DNA of 64,000 nt from Vulcanococcus sp. Clear-D1 (GCF_014654725.1 NZ_JACVZV010000015.1:1-64000); one strand, 5' to 3'; shown: positions 7,939 to 18,453, numbered from the stretch's first letter. Made by a program: numbers and translations. Notes: generated by a model not told the origin, from the sequence alone.

Positions 7939-9915
7939 CTAGCTGCTGATCGGCGCCGGCGCGGTCGCGATCCGCGGCTCCTCCATCTGTTTGGCGCGAT
8001 ACATGGCGGTATCGGCTGCTTCCAGGAGGCCATCGGCATCGTTGGCGTGATCTGGCCAGCGCGCCACGCCGATGCTGGCGCTGATTAGGATCCCCTCGGG
8101 GAGTTCGGGCTGGTCGTCGAAGGGCTGTTGAAGCGCTTGGTTCAGCTTGCTGGCAATCAGTTGAAGTTGCTCCAGGGATGGGGCATCTGGAATCAACAGT
8201 ACAAATTCATCACCACCTTGGCGGCAGACGGTGTCACTTTCACGCACACAACCCTTCAATCGATGGCCCACTGCTTGGAGCAGCACATCGCCTGTGCCAT
8301 GGCCGTACCGGTCGTTGACCGGTTTGAACGCATCGAGATCCAAAAAGAGAAGGCCAACCCCATGCCCCTGGCGTTTGGCCAAAGCCAGGCTGAGATTCAA
8401 TTCTTCGATCAAGAGAGCACGGTTGGCCAGCCCCGTGAGTGGATCATGGGTGGCCAAGTAGCGCATTTGCTCTTGCTGGCTGTAGCGCTCACTCACATCA
8501 CGTAGGAGTCCAACAAAATTGGTAATCTGTTGTTGCTGATCTAACACGGCTGTGATGGCGAGTTCATGGCGCATCACCTGTCCATTGCGATGCCGGTTCC
8601 AGATTTCGCCATTCCAATATCCCTTTTGGATAATGGCACACCACATCTGTTCGTAAAAACTATTCTCATGGCGCCCTGATCGCAATAGATTTGTTTTCTG
8701 ACCTCGCGCTTCCAGTTCTGAATAGCCACTTAACTGGCTAAACGCTGCATTCACTTGCAGGATCATGCCGCTGGCATCGGTGACCACAATGCCAATGGGG
8801 CTGCTGTCGAACACAGTCCCCGCGAGAGCACGTTCTTTGGAGGCTTCCAGCTCACGGGCCAGCGATTGTCGCAGAACCAAATGGTTGTTCAACAACCCTT
8901 GGCTGATCAAGCCGGCCAAGAAACTGAGGCTGACTCCCAAGAAGGCTTGCAGCGCAAGGCTTTGAGTCCAGCCGCCGGCACCGATAAACCGGCTATCGAG
9001 CTGAATGCCGATTTGCCAGGTTCGATTGGCGATCGTCACATCACGCCAAGTGGGGTGGCTGAGTCGATCACTGTTGGCTAGATCTAAATTGTCAAACAGT
9101 AGGTTATCCGGGTTCTTGCGATTGGTGTCATAGATCAACACCCCAGATCCCTGCAGCGCTGGATGGCTCACGGTTGCAAGCGCCCCCTGGATCAGATCAT
9201 CCATCCGGAGTGGTGAGTACGCCCATCCCAGTAGCCGTCGCAAGCGATCCTGCGGCGAAGTGAAACCCGTGTTTGGTTCTCTGTAGATCGCTTGATACAG
9301 CAAGGCACCCACCTGGGGACGTAGGGCTGTTTCTTGAAGCAATCGCACTGGTCCGCTCAGGGCAGGTTCGCCATTGGATGCGGCCAACTGCATCGCTTCC
9401 CGCCGCGTCACCTGTGAATACATGTCGAAGCCCAGAGCGCGTTGATTGCGCCAGTCATTGGGCTCGAGATAGATGATGGCGGTTGTGAGTGCGCGAACGC
9501 CAGGTGGTTTGATTGCAAAGTCGGGCAGGCCATCTGCCCTGATGGTCTTCTCAAAGGCTGAACGATTGTTGTTCGGTACAACAGCCGCATACCCAAGACC
9601 CTGAATGCCTTTCAGGGTGGTGCCTCCACTGCTTAGCGTTTGGTAAAAGATGGAAAATTCCTTTCGGCTGACCTCGCTGGAGGCATTGAATAGCCCTACG
9701 ACGGAATCAAGAATGGCGCTGTTGGTTTGCAGGCGCGTGGTGATGGCCTGCGTGATCTCACGGCCCAGGGCCAGCTCCAGGCGCTCGTGTTCCAGCTGAT
9801 TGGTCTTGAGCTGGCTGGAGCACCACAATGCCGTGGTTAGCAGTCCAGAGCCCAGCACGACCCAGGGCAGCGCCTTCAGGTTGAGGATCCTGCTCAGGAA
9901 GACTGGGAGTCGCAT
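7939..9915 (-). CDS. Membrane-bound diguanylate cyclase, CHASE-PAS-GGDEF
   Basis: A 658-residue signalling protein predicted to make cyclic di-GMP. Order: an N-terminal membrane helix (about 15-32), a CHASE-type periplasmic sensor (about 50-270, with LFNASSEVSRKEF), a second helix near 325, a PAS domain (about 365-480) and a GGDEF domain whose active-site motif GGDEF is intact near 567. An inhibitory I-site RESD sits five residues before it, so product feedback is likely. There is no EAL domain. It is downstream of the PilZ-containing cellulose synthase on the same strand (65 bp gap) and may control that enzyme. Local base composition is A+T-richer than the flanking genes. Confidence 0.9.
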   Translation of the reverse strand: MRLPVFLSRILNLKALPWVVLGSGLLTTALWCSSQLKTNQLEHERLELALGREITQAITTRLQTNSAILDSVVGLFNASSEVSRKEFSIFYQTLSSGGTTLKGIQGLGYAAVVPNNNRSAFEKTIRADGLPDFAIKPPGVRALTTAIIYLEPNDWRNQRALGFDMYSQVTRREAMQLAASNGEPALSGPVRLLQETALRPQVGALLYQAIYREPNTGFTSPQDRLRRLLGWAYSPLRMDDLIQGALATVSHPALQGSGVLIYDTNRKNPDNLLFDNLDLANSDRLSHPTWRDVTIANRTWQIGIQLDSRFIGAGGWTQSLALQAFLGVSLSFLAGLISQGLLNNHLVLRQSLARELEASKERALAGTVFDSSPIGIVVTDASGMILQVNAAFSQLSGYSELEARGQKTNLLRSGRHENSFYEQMWCAIIQKGYWNGEIWNRHRNGQVMRHELAITAVLDQQQQITNFVGLLRDVSERYSQQEQMRYLATHDPLTGLANRALLIEELNLSLALAKRQGHGVGLLFLDLDAFKPVNDRYGHGTGDVLLQAVGHRLKGCVRESDTVCRQGGDEFVLLIPDAPSLEQLQLIASKLNQALQQPFDDQPELPEGILISASIGVARWPDHANDADGLLEAADTAMYRAKQMEEPRIATAPAPISS

Positions 9916-9980
9916 GGCAAGAACCAGTCCCTCATGGTCAATCTAGGACTGTTCCCCTGATTTGCCCACGCTTTCAGGGC

Positions 9981-11948
9981 TTATCCGATCACATCTCGCC
10001 AGAGTTGTTGGAAGGTGCGTCTCAACTGAACTCTCTGGGGTTGTTCTGCTGATTCAAATTCTCCACTGAAAGCATACCCAATGAGCCCTTTTTGCTGTTC
10101 CAGGCTGAGATCAGCAAAGCTCATCACCCAGTCGTTGCGGTGGTTGCTCCAGAGTGCCTGAATCGGCACCTGAAGTCCTGTGGCTAGTTCAAGGCTGGCG
10201 CAGTCTTCTTGTGCCCGATGAGGGTCGCGATGGGCGGTAAAGCGTGCTCCGCTCATCGAGAGATCATCCAGGAGCCCCTCAATGATGGTTCCTGTCGTGG
10301 TGATCATTCGTGCCGGTCGTTGCACGTTGATGCGGTGTTCTTGCCTTGGCTGCGGTCGCTCCTGAGACATCAACACGCACATCACCAGCAGAGTGATATT
10401 GATCGCACACCAGATCACTCCATACAGTGCCAGCTGCCATCCCACGCTGTTGGGTGCGCTGCTGAGGTCGAAAATAATCTGGAGAAGCACTACGACATTC
10501 AAAATAAGGAGCGCGCAGCTGGGTAAAAAGGTTTGTTTAAAGAGGGCCTGTGTCAGATCCGAGTTGGCTGTGCCTTTGGGAGTCACACTGAAACCCTTGC
10601 TGTAGGGTCTCACTAATGACTGCAGCAATTCCGGCAGCAGGGCAAAGGCGCTGAATAGGCTCATCGCTTCGGTGAAGATTGGTAGGTAGAACGGCCGCAT
10701 CAAGATGAACATGCAGCTGCTCACAGCCAGGATGAACGGCAATTGAAAATCAAGGATCTCTTGCCCCTTGGTAGCTGGCAATGGCCCAACACCTGTCATG
10801 AAAAAGATTAAGGGGATCAGCTGAAAAAAGATGCGTGATCCGTGCTGAATCATCCAGTAGAAGGGGAAGAAGAGGATTTTGTTGATCAGGCTTAGCCCTT
10901 TTTCCTGCGCAATGATGTATCCCACCTGGATATTGCCACGGCCCCAGCGCTTGCGCTGTACAAAAAATGATTCCATCGTCTCCGCAGCCAGTCCCATGGT
11001 TGTGGCTTCCCGGAGATAAATGGTTTTCCAGCCGCGCTTCACAAACGACACGGTTAAGAGGATATCTTCTGTGATCGATGTGGTTGGAAATCCTCCGACG
11101 GCTCTCAGCGCTGCATTGCGATGCATGCAGCAGCTCCCGCAGCAGAAGGCCGCACCAACGGCATCGCGCCCTGGCATGATGATCTGGAAGAAGAAGGCCT
11201 GTTCACAGCCCCAACTCCCGCTGATGTTCAAATTGTGTTGAATCGCATCGGGGTTGTAGAAGTTCTGAGGCGTTTGAACGGTGGCAATCGCTGGATCGTC
11301 GAAAAAACCAGCTAAGCGCCAGAGGCAGTTTTGATAAGGGATGAAATCGGCATCGAGCAGGAGATTGAGGTCTCCATCGATGATGTTCAGCGCGTGGTTG
11401 ATGTTGCCTGCTTTGGCGCCCTTGCGATCCGATCGGATGATGTGGTGGGCTCCCACTCGCTCACAAAACTGTCGCAGCCAGGGCCTCTGGCCGTCATCCA
11501 GCACGTAGACCTTGAAACGGGGGTAGTCGAGCTGAAGGGCGGCCAGGATGGTTTTGGTGACCACCTCGGGGCCTTCGTTATAGGACGGGATCAGCACATC
11601 CACGCTGGGAATGGCTTCCGCTCCCTCCCGCTTATAGCGCTCGCGCAGGCGTTGCTCTGCCGTATCCGCCTCTGCGCGTCGGTCGGTGAGCCAGGTGATG
11701 GTGACGAGGAACTGGATGTATTCCAGGATCGCCAGCATCTCCACTACCAGAACGGCGGCCATCCACCAACCCTCAGGGCTCGTGAAGAAGGAATCGAATG
11801 GAAAATTGCCAATCCTCCAACTCACATAGCGACCTGTGAACAGGGCGATCACCAGGACGAGCAGAACGCGACGCTTGTTGCCTGCAGGCAGCAACAGCGC
11901 CAGCGCTGTGGGGATGGCCAGAGCTAAGAACGCGATCTCCAGGCCCAT
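9981..11948 (-). CDS. Cellulose synthase-type glycosyltransferase with PilZ domain (BcsA-like)
   Basis: A processive family 2 glycosyltransferase of the inner membrane, 655 residues. The catalytic motifs are all present: DD at 151-152, DAD at 199-201, TED at 293-295, QRKRW at 331-335 and the gating segment FSVTPKG near 453. Membrane helices lie at about 3-45, 60-88, 355-440 and 470-528. Residues 538-640 form a PilZ domain with RPAR and DLSMSGA, the type of site that binds cyclic di-GMP. It probably polymerises a beta-glucan such as cellulose and moves it across the membrane. No bcsB, bcsC or bcsZ gene is in the window; the upstream partner is an HlyD-family adaptor five bases away once its frame is corrected. 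Confidence 0.9.
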   Translation of the reverse strand: MGLEIAFLALAIPTALALLLPAGNKRRVLLVLVIALFTGRYVSWRIGNFPFDSFFTSPEGWWMAAVLVVEMLAILEYIQFLVTITWLTDRRAEADTAEQRLRERYKREGAEAIPSVDVLIPSYNEGPEVVTKTILAALQLDYPRFKVYVLDDGQRPWLRQFCERVGAHHIIRSDRKGAKAGNINHALNIIDGDLNLLLDADFIPYQNCLWRLAGFFDDPAIATVQTPQNFYNPDAIQHNLNISGSWGCEQAFFFQIIMPGRDAVGAAFCCGSCCMHRNAALRAVGGFPTTSITEDILLTVSFVKRGWKTIYLREATTMGLAAETMESFFVQRKRWGRGNIQVGYIIAQEKGLSLINKILFFPFYWMIQHGSRIFFQLIPLIFFMTGVGPLPATKGQEILDFQLPFILAVSSCMFILMRPFYLPIFTEAMSLFSAFALLPELLQSLVRPYSKGFSVTPKGTANSDLTQALFKQTFLPSCALLILNVVVLLQIIFDLSSAPNSVGWQLALYGVIWCAINITLLVMCVLMSQERPQPRQEHRINVQRPARMITTTGTIIEGLLDDLSMSGARFTAHRDPHRAQEDCASLELATGLQVPIQALWSNHRNDWVMSFADLSLEQQKGLIGYAFSGEFESAEQPQRVQLRRTFQQLWRDVIG

Positions 11949-11953
11949 TCAAC

Positions 11954-13164
11954 TTAGAGATCAACGCGGACTCGTTCCCCAACCGGCATTGCTGAGCCTT
12001 CAGGTCGTTGGGGTTGAGTTCGATCAACACCCGACTGCGATCAGCGTGGGCGGGTCTGAATTTCGCAGCACCAATGCTGTCCAGTCCATTCAGGCTTTGT
12101 TCGCCGCGAAGGCTCACAATTTTTCCTGTACCGGTTCGGCCGCTCAGAGGCCACTCAATCCGCACGTCTTGGCCGAGCCTCAGATCTTTGAGTTTGCTCG
12201 CTTCAAATAATGCCTCCACCCTTAGTTTGTTGCAGTTCACTGCTGTGAGCAGGAGGTTGCCGTCATTCACTTCATCCCCCACGCTGGTTCGACTGGTGAG
12301 AATCATTCCGGGGAACTGGGGCCTGTAAATGAAGGTCGAGCGTTTTTGAGCTGCGGTCACCTCTTGTTGGAGTTGGTTGCGTTGATCCAGTAGTTCTTTG
12401 CGACGGCTGGCTAGGCGATTCAACTCCACTTCCATGATTTCCATCCGTCGAGCCGATCGCCATGGCGTTTCCATCAGCGTATTGATTCCCTGCCTAGCTG
12501 ATTGGAGCTCCAGTTTCAGATTCTCCAGATCCTGGCGTTGATTGCCAACGCGCTGCGCCAAGCTGGTCGCCATCATTTCGGAGCCGATCAGGGTGTCTTC
12601 ATCCATGGCACCAGTCTTCACCAGATCCCGATAGCGATTCGCCTGGCTTGCATAGCGTTGTTGCTGAGCCTGGAGGTCTTGAAGCGTGCGCTCGGCTCGA
12701 TCCACCTCGCTTTCAAGTCGCGATAGATTGATCTGCTTATACCGTTGCAGCTCCTGGGTGACTGCATTCAGCTCGGCTTCGGTTTGACGAAGTTTGAGCG
12801 TTGTCGTGGCGAGCTTGGACGCATCATTACGGCTCGCCTGGATGTCTAGTAGCGTCTCACCACCGCTGAATTGCTCACCTGCCGTGAGGCTCTGCTGTTT
12901 GACGACTCCTTGAATCGGGCTATACACACTCACAACATCGGCCGTTGTGTAAGCCTCGATTGAGCGTTTGCGGAGCAGCACAGAGCCACCCGTGATCACG
13001 ATCAACCCGACGAGTCCTCCACCGGCTAGTCGGCGCCATCGCTTCTCAGGAAGCTTGGTGCTCACCTCTTCGAACCAGCCCTTCAGAGCTGCTGTTTCCA
13101 CGCAAACAACAGTGCACGCGGCTATCCAAGCCTGTCCACGCTGCAGAGTGCTGCTTTGAAACAA
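11954..13164 (-). CDS. HlyD-family membrane fusion protein with apparent C-terminal frameshift
   Basis: A periplasmic adaptor of the HlyD/RND type: a membrane helix at about 46-64, a biotinyl-lipoyl-like hairpin (VYSPIQGVV), a long coiled coil at about 110-270 and a beta-barrel end. As given, the frame reads through the start of the cellulose synthase gene to 11773 (463 residues), and its last 65 residues do not look like protein. Adding one C to the CC run at 11985-11986 (minus-strand TGCCGGTT) restores ...CPVGERVRVDL and a stop at 11954-11956, five bases before the bcsA-like ATG, giving 403 residues. I therefore annotate the repaired extent. This is either a sequence error or a recent mutation. 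The start could also be a GTG near 13101. Confidence 0.8.
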
Positions 13165-13175
13165 TCGTTCTTGGA

Positions 13176-13433
13176 CTACGGAGTTAAGGCCCCGAGGCTG
13201 GTCAGCACACGCTTCCAGTAAGGCGTGGTGTACCAGTCATCCAGTTGTTCATCGTTGAGGGTGAGGGTCATCAGCGCTTCCATTCTCAGCAGATCGGCCA
13301 TATTCAGCTCGAGCTGAAGCTTGGCGGCGACAGCGATCACCTCATCAGGGCTGTTGCAACGCAAAAGCTGCTGCTGAAGGAGGGGGTCATCCTTCAGCAG
13401 CAGCTTGAGGCGCATGGCTTGAGCGGATGTCAT
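13176..13433 (-). CDS. Nif11-like small protein
   Basis: An 85-residue protein. The stretch DDPLLQQQLLRCNSPDEVIAV, then AAKLQLELNMADLL and LNDEQLDDW, follows the Nif11 domain pattern (helix, then S-P-E-E-V-x-x-I-A, then a hydrophobic turn, then L-x-x-E-x-L). Nif11 domains serve as leader peptides of cyanobacterial ribosomal peptides (prochlorosins) or as stand-alone proteins of unknown role. This one has no double-Gly cleavage site and no Cys-rich core, so a precursor role is unlikely. It starts 13 bases after chlH ends and stops 11 bases before the HlyD gene, so it may be co-transcribed with both. Confidence 0.65.
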   Translation of the reverse strand: MTSAQAMRLKLLLKDDPLLQQQLLRCNSPDEVIAVAAKLQLELNMADLLRMEALMTLTLNDEQLDDWYTTPYWKRVLTSLGALTP

Positions 13434-13446
13434 GCGCCTGTGGGGC

Positions 13447-16400
13447 TTAGTTGGTCACGCCCTCGATGCGGTCTTCGATCTCCTGGTAGATCTCCTGCAG
13501 TTGCTGGATGTTCTCATCGGAGGTTTCCCAGTAACCGCGGCCGTTCACCTCGAGCAGCGTGCCCACGATGCGGCGGAAGCTGTGGGGGTTGAGCTCCATC
13601 AGCCGCTTTCGCATCTCGGGGTCGTTGATGAAGGTTTCGTTGGCTTCTTCGTACACGAAGTTGTCAACCGCGCCGCTGGTGGCGCTCCAGCCCAGGGTGA
13701 AGTTGAGGCGTTTGGCCACTTCACGCACGCCCTCATAGCCTGAGTTCAGCATGCCCTCGTACCACTTGGGATTGAGCAGCTTGGTGCGCGAATCGAGGCG
13801 GATCGTTTCGCTCAGTGAGCGCACCTGGGAGTTGGCGGTGGTGGTGTCGGCGATGTAGCTCGCCGGCGCCTTGCCGTCGTCGCGCAGACCCTGGATCAGC
13901 TTGGTGGGATCGCTGTCGAAGTAGTGGCTCACATCGGTGAGCGAGATCTCGGCGGAATCCAGGTTCTGGAAGGTCACATCGGCGGTCTTCATCACCGATT
14001 CGAACACCTCGCGTTTCTGGTTCATCTCGCCGGGGTTATCGGCGTTGAAGGCAAAGGTTTTGCGGGAGAGATACATCTCCTGCAGTTCGTTCTCCTCCTC
14101 CCAGGTGCTGTTCTCCACCGCAAGGTTCACGTTGGAGCTGTAGCTGCCGCTGGCGTTGGAGAACACGCGAGTGGCGGCGTCACGTAAGGAGATGCCTTCC
14201 TTCTCCGCTTGCTCTTGCGCATGCTTGCGAACGAAGTTCATCTCCAGGGGCTCATCGGCCTCGGCGGCCATCTTCACGCCCTGGTCGATCAGGGCCATCT
14301 GGTTGATGAAGAGGTCGCGGAACACGCCACTGCAGTTCACCACCACGTCGATGCGGGGGCGCCCCAGCTCTTCGAGAGAGAGGAGCTCGAGCTTGTTCAC
14401 CCGGCCCAGGGAATCGGGCACAGGCTTCACGCCGATGAACCAGAGGATTTGAGCCAACGACTCGCCGTAGGTCTTGATGTTGTCGGTGCCCCAGAGCACG
14501 CAGGCAATGGTCTCGGGCCAGGTGCCCTGCTCCTGCTTTTGGCGCTCGATCAGTTTGTCGACCACACCCTTGGCTGCTGCGATGGCGGCTTTGGTGGGGA
14601 TCGCCTGGGGATCAAGGGCGTGCAGGTTCTTGCCACTGGGCAGCACACCCGGATTGCGGATCGGGTCGCCGCCAGGGCCGGGCAGCACGTATTCGCCATC
14701 GAGAGCGCGGAGCAGGCTCTCCATTTCGAGATCCGCGCAAACCTGCTCAAGGCAGAACTGCAGATAACCGAACAGCTTGTCGAGCTCGGCCTGGTCGACA
14801 TCCGGGAAACCAGCGCTGCGGCAGGCGCTCAGCCAGGGGCTGGGCAGCTTGAAACCGAACTGCTCGAGAAGGTTGAAGAACCAAGCGAAATTGCGCCGCA
14901 GGGTGACCCGCCCATCGCTGCCGGTGACGGCTTGCACCATCGCGCCGACGGCGGCGCGGGATGTCTCGGTGATGACGCGGTTCAGTTCCACATCGGCGAG
15001 CACACCGTTGTCGTTGCCGGCATACACGTCGGTGATGGTGCGGCCTTTGCTCTCGGCCAGCAGGGCGGGCAGGGAGCGGAGTCCGTCGTCATCACGCTCG
15101 AGGGCGGCGATGTTCACCAAGGTGGCGATCGCTTCTTCGGCGGTGGGGGGCTTGCCGATGGTGTGCAGGCCGCAGGGCAGCAGCCGGCTTTCGATCTCCA
15201 TGAGCTGGCGGTAGACCGCGCCAATCACGGCGTCGCGCGCATCGAGATCCAGCTCGGAGCCATCCACCTCGGGCAGCTGCACGTCTTTGTCGAGATTGCA
15301 CTGGCGGGCTGTTTCCACCACCGCATTCACGATCTGAATGCCGCGAGAGCTTTCCCGCAGCTGCTGGTAGGAGCCCACCAGCTCGCCTAATTCCTTCAGA
15401 CCCTTGTAGAGACCGGCATTCTCAGCGGGCGGGGTGAGGTAGGAGATGGTTTCGGCGTAGCCGCGCCGCTTGGCGATGGTGGCTTCCGAGGGGTTGTTAG
15501 CGGCGTAGTAGTAGAGGTTGGGCAGGGCCCCGATCAGGGAGTCGGGGTAGCAGGTTTCGCTCATGCCCATCTGCTTGCCGGGCATGAACTCCAGGGAGCC
15601 GTGGGTGCCGAAGTGCAGCACGGCATCGGCGCCCCACACCTTCTCGAGGTAGGTGTAATAGGCGGCGAAGCCGTGGTGAGGGCTGGCGCTGCGGGAATAG
15701 AGCAGGCGCATCGGATCGCCCTCGTAGCCAAAGGTGGGCTGTACGCCAACGAACACGTTGCCGAAGTGGCGGCCGAAGATCAGCAGGTTGGTGCCATCGG
15801 TGTTGAGGGTGCCGGGCGGCTTGCCCCAGTTCTCCTCAAGGCGCTCCGAATACGGCGTGAGGCGCTCGTATTCCTCCACGCTCATACGGTGGGCAATCGC
15901 CAGCTCTGGTGAGCCTTCAAGCGCTTCGGGATCCTTCAGCACCGCCTCCATCAGGGCTTTAGGCGTGGCGGGCAGATCCTTCACCTCGTAGCCCTTGGCC
16001 CGCATCTCCTCGAGCACCCGGTAGATCGAGCCGAAGACGTCGAGGTAGGCCGCGGTGCCCACGTTCCCCTTGTCGGGCGGGAAGCTGAACACGGTGATCG
16101 CCAGCTTCTTCTCGCTGCGGGGCTTGACCCGCAGCGAAGCCCAGCGGATCGCGCGCTCCGCGATGGCATCCACGCGGTCTTGGAGGGTGTGGGCCTTTCC
16201 GGTGGCATCGTCGCGGCCGCTGAGCACGATCGGCTCGATGGCGCCATCGAGTTCGGGGATGGCGATTTGCAGGGCCACCTGCACCGGGTGCAGACCGAGA
16301 TCGCTCTCCTCCCACTCCTGGGTTGTTTGGAACACCAGAGGCAGCGCAACCATGTAGGGGCGATTGAGCTTCTTCAGCACCTCGATCGCCTTGGGGTGGT

Positions 16401-17448
16401 CTTGGCGGGCAGGGCCGCCCACCAGGGCGAAGCCGGTGAGCGACACCACGCCATCGACGAGCGGCACGTCGGGGTTGATCGGGTCGTAGAAGAAGGCGTT
16501 CACCGGCTTGGTGAAGTCGAGCCCGCCGCAGAACACTGGAATCACGGTGGCACCGCGATATTCCATTTCCTGGATCACAGCCACGTAGTGGGCTTCATCG
16601 CCGGTGACGATGTGGCTGCGCTGCAGCACTAGGCCGATCACCGGGCCCTTGCGCGCTTTCTCGGGGAGGTCTTTGCGGCTGGCGTTCCAGTTGAGGTACT
16701 CCTTGAGATCCTCAAACATCGAGGGGGCCAAGGGGTGCCAGATGCCTAGATCCGGGAACACCACTGGATCGGCCACCTGCAGCTCAGGGCGATCGTCGGC
16801 CGAGCGTGGGAAGACGTATTTATCCGCCAGCATCAGCAGGAAGTTCCGGAGATTGTCCGGAGTGCCGCCCAGCCAGTACTGGAAGCTGAGCATGAAGGAG
16901 CGGGCGTCCTGTGCCTTCTCCACCGGCAAATACTTGAGAACGGTGGGCAGCGTGTTGAGCAGCTTCAACATCGCGTCCTGGAAACCGGCGCCGCCGGCCT
17001 CCTTCCGCTTCTTCATGAAGCCGGCAATGGCGCTCTTGCTCTGGCCGAGCTGGGCCATGGAGAAGGTGCCCAGTTTGTTGAGGCGCATCACCTCCGGCAT
17101 GGAGGGGAACACCACTGCGGCCTTGAGGCGATCGCGGTGGGGTGCCACGGCATCCACCACCTTCTGGGCCAAGTCCTCGATGAAGATCAGCGAGGCGATG
17201 AACACATCGGCCTCGGCCACATCGGCGCAGAAATCGGCGTAGTTGGCTGGATCGCGCAGCTCTTCGATCAGGTAGCCGCACAGATCGATCGCCAGAGGCC
17301 CGTTCTGGTCGTTGAGCGAGGTGGCGGCTTGGGTGAGCGCGTTCTGATACTGCGGCTCCAGCACCACATATACGGCCTTCATCACGGCCCGGCCGTTCAC
17401 CTCACCGGGGCTGACGCGGCGGGAGGCGGAGCGGACCTGCGTGAACAT
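13447..17448 (-). CDS. chlH: Magnesium chelatase subunit H
   Basis: The large porphyrin-binding catalytic subunit of magnesium chelatase, which inserts Mg into protoporphyrin IX with ChlI and ChlD, the first step specific to chlorophyll. It is 1333 residues, the normal ChlH length, with the N-terminal ChlH domain and the CobN/Mg-chelatase core; segments such as [15 protein letters not shown] and [14 protein letters not shown] are characteristic. The frame is open upstream to 17490, but [11 protein letters not shown] at 17448 is the family start. ChlI and ChlD are not in this window. It is divergent from dapB, and a 12-base palindrome lies in the shared upstream region. Confidence 0.96.
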   Translation of the reverse strand: MFTQVRSASRRVSPGEVNGRAVMKAVYVVLEPQYQNALTQAATSLNDQNGPLAIDLCGYLIEELRDPANYADFCADVAEADVFIASLIFIEDLAQKVVDAVAPHRDRLKAAVVFPSMPEVMRLNKLGTFSMAQLGQSKSAIAGFMKKRKEAGGAGFQDAMLKLLNTLPTVLKYLPVEKAQDARSFMLSFQYWLGGTPDNLRNFLLMLADKYVFPRSADDRPELQVADPVVFPDLGIWHPLAPSMFEDLKEYLNWNASRKDLPEKARKGPVIGLVLQRSHIVTGDEAHYVAVIQEMEYRGATVIPVFCGGLDFTKPVNAFFYDPINPDVPLVDGVVSLTGFALVGGPARQDHPKAIEVLKKLNRPYMVALPLVFQTTQEWEESDLGLHPVQVALQIAIPELDGAIEPIVLSGRDDATGKAHTLQDRVDAIAERAIRWASLRVKPRSEKKLAITVFSFPPDKGNVGTAAYLDVFGSIYRVLEEMRAKGYEVKDLPATPKALMEAVLKDPEALEGSPELAIAHRMSVEEYERLTPYSERLEENWGKPPGTLNTDGTNLLIFGRHFGNVFVGVQPTFGYEGDPMRLLYSRSASPHHGFAAYYTYLEKVWGADAVLHFGTHGSLEFMPGKQMGMSETCYPDSLIGALPNLYYYAANNPSEATIAKRRGYAETISYLTPPAENAGLYKGLKELGELVGSYQQLRESSRGIQIVNAVVETARQCNLDKDVQLPEVDGSELDLDARDAVIGAVYRQLMEIESRLLPCGLHTIGKPPTAEEAIATLVNIAALERDDDGLRSLPALLAESKGRTITDVYAGNDNGVLADVELNRVITETSRAAVGAMVQAVTGSDGRVTLRRNFAWFFNLLEQFGFKLPSPWLSACRSAGFPDVDQAELDKLFGYLQFCLEQVCADLEMESLLRALDGEYVLPGPGGDPIRNPGVLPSGKNLHALDPQAIPTKAAIAAAKGVVDKLIERQKQEQGTWPETIACVLWGTDNIKTYGESLAQILWFIGVKPVPDSLGRVNKLELLSLEELGRPRIDVVVNCSGVFRDLFINQMALIDQGVKMAAEADEPLEMNFVRKHAQEQAEKEGISLRDAATRVFSNASGSYSSNVNLAVENSTWEEENELQEMYLSRKTFAFNADNPGEMNQKREVFESVMKTADVTFQNLDSAEISLTDVSHYFDSDPTKLIQGLRDDGKAPASYIADTTTANSQVRSLSETIRLDSRTKLLNPKWYEGMLNSGYEGVREVAKRLNFTLGWSATSGAVDNFVYEEANETFINDPEMRKRLMELNPHSFRRIVGTLLEVNGRGYWETSDENIQQLQEIYQEIEDRIEGVTN

Positions 17449-17475
17449 GCGCGCTGGATTGAGCAATGTGAAGGA

Positions 17476-17487
17476 GCCTACGTAGGC
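17476..17487. promoter_or_regulatory. Perfect 12-base palindrome upstream of chlH
   Basis: GCCTACGTAGGC is perfectly self-complementary and lies 28-39 bases before the chlH start codon, inside the 132-base region between the divergent chlH and dapB genes. The position would suit an operator or a promoter-overlapping site for chlH. No regulator is known to me for this sequence, and chance is possible. Confidence 0.3.
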
Positions 17488-17580
17488 CAAGGCACCGCCG
17501 CGAGCTCAGATTCCAAGCTGTTACAGCCATGGTGGCCCTAGCCCATAGGCTCAGGCCCTTGCTTTAACGCCCCGCTTTCG

Positions 17581-18453
17581 ATGACCGCCAGTTCGGCTCC
17601 CGCCAGCTCCTCGAGCAGTCAGCCCATTGCGGTGGTGGTGGCTGGTGCGCTGGGGCGCATGGGCGCTGAGGTTGTGAAGGCGGTGACCAACGCCCCTGAC
17701 TGCCGTTTGATCGGCGCGATCGACACCACCCCAGGCAAAGAGGGCGCTGATGTGGGTCTGGAGCTGGGCCTCGGTGAGCTGGAGGTGGCGATCACGGCCG
17801 ACTTTGAAGGCTGCCTCTGCCAGGCCAGCCAGGCGGTGCGCAACGACGGCCCCGGCGCCGGCGCGGTGCTGGTGGATTTCACGCATCCTTCCGTGGTCTA
17901 TGAGCACACCCGCGGCGCGATTGCCTACGGCGTGCATCCGGTGATCGGCACCACCGGCCTGAGCCCAGAGCAACTGCAGGATCTGGCCTCGTTTGCTGAG
18001 AAGGCCTCGGTGGGTGGCGCGGTGATCCCCAACTTCTCGGTGGGGATGGTGCTGCTGCAGCAGGCCGCCGCAGCCGCCGCGCGCTTCTACGACTTCGCCG
18101 AGCTCACGGAACTGCACCACAACCGCAAGGCCGATGCCCCCAGCGGCACCTGCATCAAAACCGCCGAGCTGATGGAGGAGCTGGGCAAATCCTTCAACCC
18201 CCAGCAGGTGGAGGAGCATGAAACCCTGGCGGGTTGCCGCGGTGGTGAGCGCCCCAGCGGCCTGCGTCTGCACTCGATCCGCCTGCCGGGCCTGGTGGCC
18301 CATCAGGAAGTGATGTTCGGCGCCCCTGGGGAGACCTACACCCTCCGCCACGACACGATCGATCGTTCCGCCTACATGCCCGGTGTGCTGCTCAGCGTGC
18401 GCAAGGTGCGCCAGCTGCCCGGGCTCGTGTATGGCCTCGAGCGCTTGCTCTGA
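17581..18453 (+). CDS. dapB: 4-hydroxy-tetrahydrodipicolinate reductase
   Basis: Reduces hydroxy-tetrahydrodipicolinate in lysine and diaminopimelate (cell wall) synthesis. The dinucleotide motif VAGALGRMG is at residues 21-29, and the substrate site [14 protein letters not shown] near 176 carries the family's conserved His, Lys and Gly-Thr. Length 290 is slightly longer than usual because of a Ser/Ala-rich N-terminal extension (residues 2-13). It is divergent from chlH and followed 26 bases later by a conserved membrane protein. Confidence 0.95.
   Translation: MTASSAPASSSSSQPIAVVVAGALGRMGAEVVKAVTNAPDCRLIGAIDTTPGKEGADVGLELGLGELEVAITADFEGCLCQASQAVRNDGPGAGAVLVDFTHPSVVYEHTRGAIAYGVHPVIGTTGLSPEQLQDLASFAEKASVGGAVIPNFSVGMVLLQQAAAAAARFYDFAELTELHHNRKADAPSGTCIKTAELMEELGKSFNPQQVEEHETLAGCRGGERPSGLRLHSIRLPGLVAHQEVMFGAPGETYTLRHDTIDRSAYMPGVLLSVRKVRQLPGLVYGLERLL

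Noticed and set aside
11773-11953. C-terminal extension of the HlyD frame over the bcsA-like start
   Set aside because: The residues match no HlyD end and overlap a clear BcsA N-terminus in another frame; best explained by a missing base.
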